This document shows, in pieces, positions 45,810 through 56,700 of a DNA stretch of 64,000 nt. Position 1 is the stretch's first letter. Every line of letters starts with the position of its first letter. The notes under the pieces are model-generated. The model did not search any database. It saw only the letters and a list, made by a program, of their open reading frames with translations, and had not been told where the DNA came from. The position numbers were made by a program, and so were the translations under genes. Origin of the DNA: Pocillopora verrucosa (Eukaryota > Cnidaria > Anthozoa > Scleractinia > Pocilloporidae); NCBI RefSeq assembly GCF_036669915.1, contig NC_089322.1:12588178-12652177 (forward strand), written 5' to 3'.

Positions 45810-46457
45810 GGAGATAGACAATTAAAGTCATGTAAATAAACGATTTTAAACAAACGGGACATTTGAATTTATTGTTTAAGTTTTATTGTATAAGTTGTTT
45901 AACCATGTTAATAAGCGGAGAACAGTTTTATGAATGATCGGTGGGGGAGCTTATTAAATCATTTCCTCATAAAGGAGTCTCGTATTTCTTAAATTGAGTC
46001 GGAGTTTCAGTTTAAATTTTGTTTTAAACTTTTATGTCAAAAAGCGGCCACAAACGATCAGATCAGTGTTTCATTTCATTAGATAAAAATTGTTTGTCGT
46101 TCTAAGTAATTCTCCACTCATCGATCGATTCTTCATCTGCGTTTTCGAGGAACTTCAATTCTTTTGAACAAAGACAAGGCGGGGGCGAATATTAATTTGG
46201 CGCATGCAATCACCAGCCGTATACACGCAGATTGTCCAAAAACTAAACAAATTAGGACTTTTCTAATCTTGTAGTCAAATTAACTTTCGAAAGGAAAGAT
46301 ATTTGACCAAACGTTGCTCCTGATTAAAAAGTGTAGGAGTGATATGAATCAAACGAAATGTATTTCTTTCTTGTTAGGGGAAATATGTGTAAGTTTTGAA
46401 AGAGATAAGGTAAACAGAGAGTGGGAGAAATTATATAAGTTGGGAAAATGAATAAAA

Positions 46458-46904
46458 ATGAAAACTGCAGGGTGTGTTGGCTTAGTTACGCGATATTTTG
46501 CATCTGTCGTAGTTCCTTTTTTTAATCCTAGTCGGACACGAAAAGAAGAAAATATAACTCATCGATGTTTTGTAATAACAAGACATTCTATTCCTTGCAA
46601 TGACTGTGATAACGAATACATCGGACAGACCAAACGCCAGTTTGGTACACGGTTAAAAGAGCACCAAAAAGCGGTTTTTCTTTGCAAAAAGGAAAATTCA
46701 GCTTTATCGGAGCATACTTGCCTAACCAACCATACAATTGGGTGGGATAATTCTAAAATTATCACTACTAATCGGCGTTACCACCAGCGCCTTTGTTTGG
46801 AGGCTTGGCACATTAACTCCGCCCACGCTCCTTTAAATCGTGACGATGGCGGTCTGCTTCCTGACGCCTATTTACACCTCGTCAGAAAAAAGGCCGCTAA
46901 TTAG
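46458..46904 (+). CDS. GIY-YIG endonuclease region of a Penelope-like element (5'-truncated)
   Basis: 148 codons from ATG; the element's reverse transcriptase is missing, so the true frame began upstream. Marks: CNDCDNEYIGQTKRQFGTRLKEH (the YIG strand and catalytic Arg), a Cys/His set (SEHTCLTNH), then CLEAWHIN with the catalytic Glu, and the typical ending LNRDDGGLLPDAYL. It cuts DNA for element insertion. No stops in this part, so the insertion is rather young. Confidence 0.88.
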   Translation: MKTAGCVGLVTRYFASVVVPFFNPSRTRKEENITHRCFVITRHSIPCNDCDNEYIGQTKRQFGTRLKEHQKAVFLCKKENSALSEHTCLTNHTIGWDNSKIITTNRRYHQRLCLEAWHINSAHAPLNRDDGGLLPDAYLHLVRKKAAN

Positions 46905-46929
46905 TGATCATATAAAAGGACCTCTTGTT

Positions 46930-47000
46930 GCAGCGTTTAGATCACCCCTGATGAAGGCACTAGACAGGAGTGTCGAAACGTTGGGTCTATGAATTGTAAC
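46930..47000 (+). ncRNA. Hammerhead ribozyme-like motif in the Penelope-like element 3' region
   Basis: CTGATGA (46948-46954), a stem GGCACT...AGTGTC with a 7-nt loop, then GAAA (46975-46978 region) and CGTTGGGTC with a possible minimal third stem and GTC cleavage site. Penelope-like elements are known to carry hammerhead motifs in their terminal repeats. Stem I pairing is weak here, so activity is uncertain. Confidence 0.6.
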
Positions 47001-47534
47001 TTCTTCGGTTACATTCATTAAATCTGCAAACCAGTGTAGCTTCAAACTATGTCTGATTGTCCACCTGGTTGCCGTGTGAACTTTAATATATTTTAACAAG
47101 ACATTAATTACACGTTGTTTAAAATCACTCGGGATCTAAGTCACACTATTGATTTTTTGTTTGTTTAAGTGAAAATCTATCAACAAATCTTTCAATTTGA
47201 AAAACTTAGTAAATTTTTGCGGATCGCCAAATTTTCGCCAATCTTCCGTGGACCCAATGTCCTCTTTGGAGGTCTCCAAATTTTGGCAAAGCAAGCAATC
47301 AAATTCTTTTTTTAGACCATTCAGCTGTCATGTTGTGATTGACGTATGAACCATCAGTGACGTTTTATTCAAAGAATAATAATAATAATCTGATGCGACC
47401 GCCGCCAAAATTTGGACAATGCGAATTTTTTGCCAATTTTTGACGCGCGAAAAAATTAGAAAATATTTTAATTCGCTTTAGTGCGACCCGGCCTTTGTAG
47501 CGACTTTTTATTTCATCTCAAAGGTATCTCCGGG

Positions 47535-49465
47535 TAATGTGAAAAAATTGCTTTTGGTATTTTATTTACGCAATTGGAAATCATTCATATTTTTAACGCT
47601 TACAAACAACTTGAAACATTTTTTTACAAATATCTGTCACAATCTGACACCTGTCAATTAGAGAGCGTGTACGAAAAAAAAAAAGCGCATGTACACTTTT
47701 GAAAAGAAAAAGCAAGGGTATAGGTTTGGCAAATAAACTCAATGTTAACAACTGTCAAGACAACTTTTTCTTCAAAACCATTTAATGATCTTATGGAAAG
47801 TATTCACTTCCATCGATAATTAGTGTACGAAGAATATTGTAAAATTGTAAGGAAAGTAATCGAAAGTAAATTCAAATGTATGTTTTGAAGTTGTGGGAGT
47901 TTGCTCGTTTGTTTGCTGTAGTGGCGCGTGTAAATCGTGGTTTTTTTTTTTTACCAAATAATTTAGGTTAAATGAGACACTTTAACAAGACCCAAGGAGA
48001 AGTTAATGAGGCTTTTTCTCGTTTAATTCATTCGGTTTTTGCGGTGTAATTTACGATGCAAATGGACAAATTGAACAGGCCGACTTGAAAAGACTTACCG
48101 AAAGCGTGGTTGAGGTAGGACGTAAAACTTCGCTATAACTAACAAATTTGTTTGAGAGAATTCAGATATTAAATGAATGAAAATTCCATCGATTAATTCA
48201 ATTGTAAATAAATATCTCACTGTTTTAACTTTCTGAGTTACTTTTTGTGAAGGATTAAAGTTAATTGAAAACTGTTTTTGGGCCGCGAGTCAACCCATTT
48301 CATGACATATTTGCTCATGTGCCACAAATTCATATCGAAAACAATTTTCTACTGGCAACGAAAGTGATTTGAGGGTGAGAAAAGAGACTAAGTTATTAAT
48401 CGGCTTGACTTGTTTAACTATACTTTGCTTGAAAATAATGCCCAGCCGGAAAACAAACTTAAAGTATGAAGAATGGCAAAGGAGCTAGGGTAACGCATTG
48501 GTGAGTCGCCGAGTACATCCCTACCATCGTTGCCACTTTTCATAACTATATCTCGTTTCTTTGGCTGAGCAGTATTTTTAAGCAAAGACGTCGATCACTA
48601 CGTCAAGCCGATAAATAACTTATTAATCCTCTCTTTTCTCTCACTCAAATCACTTTGGTTGACAGAAAAATATTGGTTTCGAAATGAATTTTTATAAATT
48701 AAATTGGTTGACAAGCGGCGTAAAACCCGTCTGTAATTAATTTTAATCCTTCACAAAAAGGACCTGAAAAGTTAAAACGTGAGGTATTTGGTTACAATTG
48801 AATTAATCGATGGAACTTTCATTCATTTAATATCTGAATTCTCTCAAACAATTTGTTCGTAGTGAAAGGGCGAGCGAAGTCTTAAGTTCTACTACAAAGA
48901 CGCTTTCGGTGAGTCTTTATATGTCTGTTCAATTTAGACATTTGTACCGTAAATTGCACAACAGAAACTGAAGGAATTCAGTGAGAAAAAGCCTTTGTGT
49001 CTAGTTGAAGAGTCTCATTTGAATTTAGCTTTTGTGGAGAAAAGACCGGATATACACACGCCATTGCAGTAAACAAACGAGCAAACTCTCACCACTTCAA
49101 AATCAAAAATTTGAATTTACTCACAATTACTTTCCTTTCTAGTTACTTGCTGAACAGAGGTAAATCTTCATCCATTAAGTAATCGTCGATGAGAGTGAAT
49201 AACACTTTCCGTAAGATCATTGAATGCTTTTTAGGAAAACATTGTCGTAACAGTCCTTGCAAAACTAGTTCCGTTGCTTTTTCAAAAGTGTACTTGCGTT
49301 TTTCTTCAGTTCTTACGCGCTCTAGAATTGACTGGTGTCAGATTGTGACAGTTACCTGTAAAAATAATGTTTCAAAGCTTATTGGAAGCCTTCTAAATCA
49401 CCTTTATCATTACGCAAATAAAATGTTTTGGTGAAGCATCTCTCTTTAATTTGCATTACCTCTAT
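47535..49465. repeat. Large imperfect inverted repeat, arms about 0.95 kb, spacer under 30 bp
   Basis: The left arm (about 47535-48495) and the reverse complement of the right arm (about 48520-49465) share long blocks in the same order, for example GTCACAATCTGACACC, GTTTGCTCGTTTGTTT, TTTGAGAGAATTCAGATATT, TTCCATCGATTAATTCAATT, GTTATTTATCGGCTTGAC-like sequence and TATGAA-ATGGCAA near the centre. Divergence is perhaps a quarter of positions, with small gaps. No coding capacity. A transcript would fold into a long hairpin. Confidence 0.85.
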
Positions 49466-49598
49466 TTTAACTACCATCTACTCGCTCAAAAATTGTTCAG
49501 TTTATGGAAGATCTTGTTGTAATTACAGCCCTAAATCATTCAGGTTCTTTTGGAGAGAATTTCATTAAGTTTAAGGAAAAAAATAAAATTGTTATTCA

Positions 49599-49684
49599 CC
49601 AGCCTAGGTCGGTCCGTATTGGGAAAAACTATCCTCAAGACAGAGGGCACAGTTTTTCCCAATACGGAACTCCCGGCTGGCGAG
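49599..49684. repeat. Short foldback hairpin
   Basis: TCCGTATTGGGAAAAACT (49613-49630) is followed 20 bp later by its exact reverse complement (49651-49668). Weaker pairing extends outward to CCAGCC / GGCTGG. A tiny MITE is likely. Confidence 0.75.
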
Positions 49685-50349
49685 TAACATACATCTATTT
49701 AAGAGCTGGTTTGCAGAGAAGGCCTCTTCAGACTTGAACTTCCCGCTAAAGTTAACAAAATAGGCACTAAACGAAAACATGACCCTTGGATTCTATCTTG
49801 AGATGGGTGCAGCGCGTTTTGTTTCAGTATAGCGTCCGACTTGCATAGTGCGATATGAAAACAAAACGTACACACAAACATAGTTGCCAGCTCGAGTTGT
49901 AGAAAATACAAGGGACATTTTATATCTAAATAAAAACATGCCTCAGTCGAGGTGATTACAGTAAAGGCGTCACAAAGGGTCTTTTAAAAGCTCAATTTCA
50001 GAAAAACACCTACCTTAACCCTCCTAAAGACTCCTGATACTCGACGATTATTGCGACTAAAAGCATAACCCATTGTGTAAAATTAAAGTTTGAAACAAGA
50101 CAATCCAATTGATGAAGTGGAAAAGGCTACTGGACTCTCGTAAGCAGATCTTGCGTTGAAATCGTACAACTTCATTGTGACGTTTGAGCCCGCTCCTCAG
50201 TGGTTCTCAGAGAGATCTGATTGGCTCAAAAGTTGAAATTTGAATTACTAGAACGTTTACTTCGCGCGCATATCATAAAACATGAAAAACGTGTTTGAAA
50301 CTTGTTTGTCTTTCTTTAGAACTTGGTTTGTTGAAACATACTTCGGCCA

Positions 50350-51260
50350 ACAACACTTTGGTTCATCATGTCATGAAAACCGTATCAACGAAATCATGTC
50401 CTTTGGACCCTATGACAACCCGACCAATCATAGACTACTTCGATCATATTGTACCTGTCAATACAGCGAGTCACTGTTGACTAGTTTGTTTCTCGCTTGT
50501 ATCAGTTAAACACTCCCTCGTACGACCACTACTTAAACAATCGTATATTCATCAGGATAAAATGAAGAGCTGTAGACCTGGAGTAAATATTTCGTTCCTA
50601 TCTAATATAATCAAAGAAGTGGTAGTGCTTCAAATATAATCTCATTTTTGAAACTAACAAGTGGTTCCCTTCTCTGCAATCTGCTTATCGCAAAAACCAC
50701 TCTACTGGGTGTCTACTGAAACGGCACTTTTACGCGTCCCGACGATCCAATATCATTTTTCAAAAGGTTTTCTTGATGATGCTAGAATTAATCGGCTGCC
50801 TTCATTACTTTAGTTGTCAACATTCTCATACGCAGGCTCAGATGTCATGTTGGTTTCTCTGACATTGTACTCTAACGGGTTTCCTTATCCCTTTGCGGTC
50901 GAACGCACTGCATCATTTGTGGAATTTCAGTGAGGACGTTATCAATTGGAACATTCAGCATATGCTTTTTCTGTCACCCTAGGAAAGCAGAGGCCACCCA
51001 ACTTACCTCCTTTTTGTTCGAATTGAAATCCTGTCATTGACCATTGTTTATTCGCTAACTCGGCAAGAGAACAGTCTGATAAAGTATAGTAGGAGACTTG
51101 ACTGTCATATTAGGCCAGGAGCTCACTCTACAACAGTTCCTCAATAACATTTGCGTAAAGGCGATCTTGGCAATAAGTTATATAGGTCGGATCAGAAAAT
51201 ATCTGTCTCAAGATAATCTCAAACGTATTGTTAATGCTTTTGTGATATCAATCCTCGATT
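50350..51260 (+). mobile_element. CR1-like LINE reverse transcriptase debris
   Basis: In changing frames one reads STKSCPLDPMTTRPIIDYFD (about 50380), LQSAYRKNHSTGCLL (about 50680) and LTLQQFLNNICVKAILAISY followed by IGRIRKYLSQDNLKRIVNAFVIS and LDYC (51125-51260). These are the N-terminal, middle and C-terminal marks of CR1/L2-type RT in the right order, with stops and deletions between them. Inactive. Confidence 0.75.
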
Positions 51261-51280
51261 ATTGCGAGGTGGAGGTGATA

Positions 51281-51329
51281 GCGGTGGATATTTCCCGAGC
51301 TGCGAAAGAGCGTAGTAAATATCCACCGC
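51281..51329. repeat. Short hairpin
   Basis: GCGGTGGATATTT (51281-51293) is mirrored by AAATATCCACCGC (51317-51329), a 13-bp perfect stem with a 23-nt loop, directly after the LINE fragment. Confidence 0.7.
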
Positions 51330-51663
51330 GTGCCGCCGACGCTGAGGTGAGTAGTTGTTTTAGTACTGCATATACTAAAAAGTGTGGCAATGGAGCACAA
51401 AATTTTGCCTTATTTGTTCCTGCAACGATTACAATAAATCCCGCGCGAGTTGCTCAGAGGTAAATAGCAAAGGATTTTCTGAATTTGAGTAATCAATCAG
51501 AGTGCTCCTTCAACACTATCCACTGCAATTTAGTATACAATAACTTTCTCCCCGATATCATATGACATGATCATGAAAAATTACATGTTCAGAACCTTGC
51601 AATACGTCTAAATACAGACACCAGTCGGAAAAAACGCGTTAATTCTGAGCTTATACATAGATA

Positions 51664-51803
51664 ATAATACATGGGCGCGCGTAGATATGGAATTTCTCTT
51701 CGAGTGTTTAACTCGATAGCTCACGAGTAAGAGAAGCGAACGAGAGAGATGTCGAGTTTAACACGAGAAGAAAAATTTCATATCTACATGCAACCATGTA
51801 TTA
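51664..51803. mobile_element. Foldback MITE
   Basis: The whole 140 bp is an imperfect palindrome: TAATACATGG, GTAGATATGGAATTTCTCTTCGAG-type sequence and TTTAACTCGA on the left are mirrored in order on the right (TCGAGTTTAA, GAAATT, CATATCTAC, CCATGTATTA). No coding capacity. Confidence 0.75.
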
Positions 51804-53416
51804 CTGTTCTGTTTGTCATATAAACACAACAGCCCTTTACTGACATGCAAAGTCGACTTAATTAACGAATGAAAGTAAAAGGATCGACAATCCCCGAATA
51901 AAAATCGTAAAGTGCGTTGGTGCACTCGAGCTGAAAACATGCGTTGAATCACTACGAAACAAACAATGGGCCTAATTTTCCTTATAAAAAATTCTCATGT
52001 ATTGAATTGGTCCTTACTTACAGAAGAAATCTTTCAGGTACACCGCCAAAATCGGCCTGTGGAAAATCTTCCAGTTGTTGATTTTCGTTCTCAGCCGCGA
52101 GAAATGCCATTACCAAAGCCACTGAATACGTAACTTTCGGTTTTAATTTTCCTATGTTGGTTTTCTTCCCCTTCTAGAAAAGTTTGAACGTCACTGTCTG
52201 TAAGCGATTCGGATTTTTCAGTGTTTTAGCAGCCATAATCCGAAAAGGTTCCGACAAGTGACTTAAACTAAGAATGTTGAAGGCTTTGCCGTTCTTCATC
52301 AACTTGACCGAGTGGCGCGAAAGGGGAGTGACATGTCTGCAGCTTATTGGCGATATCAAACAAATGTGAAAAAATATCGTAATTTTTCACGAATGTTGCT
52401 ACAGCTTTTCTCAGGACTGAAAATTTTTGTATAACACCGTAGTTTATATGATAAAGTATACTACTGCTTGTTCATTAAAGAACTGTTGAAAAGTTGAAGG
52501 TACTCCTCTTATCCCTGTTTAACAAGCAAATAAAAAATACAGAAACAAAATTTTAAAAATTTTCTCACATAATGAGTTATGTTGAGAGGTGCAACACCGG
52601 CGGGACGTGACTATGAGATTGATTTTGTAGACTTTAGTGTCTTTTTGCATTTTGCGAAGCGAGGACTATTTGTAAAATCACCAGCGGTAAATTTGAGTGA
52701 AAAGAACAAGAAAACTATGATAAAAGAATGGCTTCTTCTGGATGGCGAAAATCGATAAAGGATGTCAGATAAAATATCCCGGCCAGCGATGTTAACTAAG
52801 AGACAAAAGTTACAACAAATCGAGAACAGCCATCATCACTGATCTACTAGTTTTAAGCACGACAAACATTCTTAACAAGCATAAAAAGGCGAAAGTGACG
52901 AACACAAACTGATAAGTACAATGTCGTAAGCAAAAACCTTCACTTCCACTCCTCACATTCGGGTAGGATCAACATTAACATTACTGTAACTTGAGTATAA
53001 TCTTTTATTACTAACTGTTTTAAGAGAATACTAAAATGTGCCCATAAGGAATAATTTCTGAGATAAACACTGCTCGTTGTCTCTTTTCCATAAAGATGAA
53101 ACAGACCTGTACATGGCAGTAGACGCACAAAGAATATAGAGTCACACCGTCGTAAAGCTGCTTCTCAACCAAGCGGTGTGCCTGTCGACCCCATGAAATG
53201 CGAAGGAGTATTTACATAAAATTAAAAAGTAGACTGCGAACTTACATAGAACCAGCTGTATTGGAAGTGCAACCTCTACAGAGGACCACATAACGAACAC
53301 TTGTCTACGAGCGATAAACGTCATTCCCGTTTTACCGAGAGAAATAATGGGACCTTTTTTTATTTATTTTATCTATTAAGTGTGAAGGAAATGTCTCACA
53401 CAGCTCGACTCCTAAG

Positions 53417-53419
<3 letters not shown>
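51804..53419. other. Intergenic
   Basis: No gene or RNA recognised. The SNIP1 3' end lies beyond it. Confidence 0.4.

Positions 53420-53491
<72 letters not shown>
53420..53491. repeat. TA microsatellite
   Basis: About 35 uninterrupted TA units, 275 bp past the SNIP1 stop codon and possibly in its 3' untranslated region. Confidence 0.97.
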
Positions 53492-53493
<2 letters not shown>

Positions 53494-53765
53494 ATCAACT
53501 TCACCAACAATCGCAAAATTGTGCTTTTCCGCGACAAACTGAAATCAGTCTTCAAGCGATAAAAAATTTTGGTAAACATCTCCATAGAGAGTTCATGGTG
53601 ACACTACTCCTCTGAGCTTCTTCTCGTTCATTTGTGGAAAACAAAAATGTGGCCCTTTTTTTCCCTCGTGGCTTGGCGGAGCTATCTGAATTATTTTTGG
53701 ACTCTCATGGTGAACAAAAGTAAAGCTAAGAATTTAATATCTTTTAACACTCGCAGTGTTCTGTA

Positions 53766-56700
53766 TCATTCAGCTGGTTCTTCATCGTCATCATCGTCAA
53801 CCTGAGATTTCTCCGTTAGAATCACATACTCTCTGGTACTGAAGCCGAATTTAAGAACATCCTACAAGAAATAAAAATTATATAATTATTAATATACCAC
53901 AAGGAAATATTACATTGCAAATGCCGGCTGGGAGGTGCCTTTGGTGAAAACTGTGACCGCGGTCTTGAAAGTGTTACCCGAGGCCACAGGCGTGACCAAT
54001 AGAGGAACAGGTTCATTTTTGTAAAAAAATTGGAAAATATTGCCTGCCCTAAGAATTAATCAGATTGCAAGTTTAACGTGCCCTCTTTGAAATAAAAGGG
54101 GTGTTACAAACATACGCACGTGAAGTGGAAAGCGGAGACAGAAACATGACGATCCTTGCCCAGTATTTTAAACTAAAAAACGAAGCCCTGAGTTTTGAGA
54201 CTCGGCTTACGTCTCGTCACTTATGGAAGCTCGTCTGCAATTTATTTCTTCGTCCCCGCGTAAATAAAGCCGTTACCTTTTCTTTCAACTCATAGAATCT
54301 TCTGGGCTCAATTTTCTGGTTGTTGAGGAATGTTCCATTTGCAGATTCCAGATCAATGATATATGGTCTACAGTTGAAAAAGAAACAAACAAAAAAAAAA
54401 CAACAAAAACAAAGTAAAAATGACAGAAATTATAATACTACAAACTGACTGCCAGTGCCTCAATAAGGGCCATGGAATTTTGCTCAACAGATTCAAACAA
54501 GTTATAAATTTTACTGAAGTGACGGGAAGGGCCTAGCAGTTGGAAATCAACAGATCTTTGCTAGTCAAGACGAAGAATAAATGAACGCTTTATCATCATC
54601 ATCATTACTGCCATCAGCATTATCTATTTCCTGGGATAAAACCATTAAAAATTTGAGCGTTACACTACAACACACAAAACATCACATAAAACTGTTAGAC
54701 ATAATTATGTGTATGGTCTCATGTGGGTTTAAATTTTTTTCCTATCGTACTTTATGTCCACAGCTTGGGTAATTTTAAAAACTTTCCAAATATCACTTGT
54801 GTTTACACATTGCTATATGCTTGCACATTCAATGCAATTTCCTGTATATAAGCTTGGCATTGAGCTTTGAAGAATTTAAATGGTGGTAACAATAGCTTAC
54901 CACTACACATAGAGTAAAAACCACTTGCCTTTTTTCTAAGTCATAATAAGTATATAGGTAATAACAGGATGTTGAGTGCAATTTGGTGTTAATAAGCACA
55001 AGTGAATTTCTTAAAAACAACAAAATTGCATGAATGCTAATGCACAAATGCAATTTGTAGTCTTTGAAAAATTTGCAAGGTTTTATTACACAAAATTACA
55101 AGAGAAATAATGTTATTACTTGTTTATAATGTACATGAAAAAACATCAAGGAAAGCCAAGGCACTGCCTCAGGCATAATAATAGTGAAGATGAAATTTTG
55201 AAAGTGTGTGCGCACTATTTGTAATTTGCACTCATGTTACAACTTTGCACTTGTGTGCCAATCAGAAGCATGCAATTTTTTCATTTGCATTGTTAAATCT
55301 GTTTCCAGGAACACTCAAAAACCTCTACAGCAATGAAAAACATACTTGACTCTTTTGCCAGAAGTACCATCTGGCTTTTCATAATCTACTAGTCTGTACT
55401 GGAGAACTGCATGCTGTTTTGAACACGATGGGTGATCTACTGCGATATCAACTATCTGAAAGATGTAAATAAAGGAGATAACTAGCCAATCCTGTTTGAT
55501 TGAGCAAAAAGTAAATGTAAAAATATTTAAATGCTTTACATATAACAATGACAAAGAAGTCTCAAAATCTCTTGTAACTTTTGCAATCTTTTGATAATTT
55601 ATTATTTTAGATTTTTGGTTAACAAGTATAATGACAAACTTACATGTCTCTGTCTTCCAATCAAGTAAGCACTTTGTCTGTGAATGTGCATAACAGCTAC
55701 AAAAAAAAAATTTTTATATTTCTCACATCAAAGTAAAATAAATGGAGTAAATCCCTCCCAGGGTAAACAGAGTAAGTTGCCAGGTGATTAACGAGAGAGG
55801 CCCCCAAAAAAACAACCTCCAACATTGTCCTAAATGGAGTACATGGACTGTTCTTGCCAACTAAAATCAGCTGGAACACAGTTGTGAAGACAAGAAATAC
55901 AAAACAGTTGAGACTCCAATAAGGGGTATTCATTACAGGAGCTGGCTTCATTTTGGCTTTCTCAAGGGGTGTTAATTTCAGTGATATGCGATAATCTTAG
56001 GAGGCTAGGACAAAAAATTTTTGAGCCTTCAGGTACGTACACATTGCCTCCTCTCCTTTAAAAGGATAAAGACGCCATCTTGTCCTCGGCTTCCTTGCCT
56101 CTATGGGTTCATTATATTTGATGACCACACCCTTGAAACAACAAGCAATCAATAACTGTGAATATATGAAAATCATATAATTATGTGAACTGCGGTTTAA
56201 GAAATGAACATGAAAGCAATCTTTGCAGTAATGAACTCTACTTAAGCAGTAGTGAAAATAGGGCCTGAAAATAAAAATTCAGGCCTGTACAGAATTGAAC
56301 CCATGACCTTGGAAATACTGGTGCAGTGCTCTACCAACTGAGCTAACAGGCCAACCGGGAGCTGGTCATTATGTGGGTTTGCGATAAACCCCTGAATGTA
56401 TCAATAACTGTGTATATATGAAAATCATAATATGGGAACAAATAATGTTACTGATATCAACCTTTAGACTGTTAACCATTGTTTACTTTAAATAACTTTG
56501 TATCATTTGAATAATTCCAAGAACAGCAATGCATTTCAAGAAGTATATACTAGTCAGTACTCAAAGCTCAAGAATTTACAGAATAGACACTTGCGACTGG
56601 AAATCAGAAACTTGTCATCAAAAAAGAATTTATGTTGGCAGTGGTCAACAATCATTTTGGAAGGTTGGCATACCATCTCAAGATTACCCTTAGAAATCAT

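Noticed and set aside
46324-46460. Missing RT part of the Penelope-like element upstream of the endonuclease
   Set aside because: I found no RT residues in 45810-46457; the copy appears 5'-truncated.
56281-56360. Working tRNA gene on the minus strand
   Set aside because: A and B boxes and the acceptor fit, but the anticodon stem does not pair and the sequence continues into a SINE tail.
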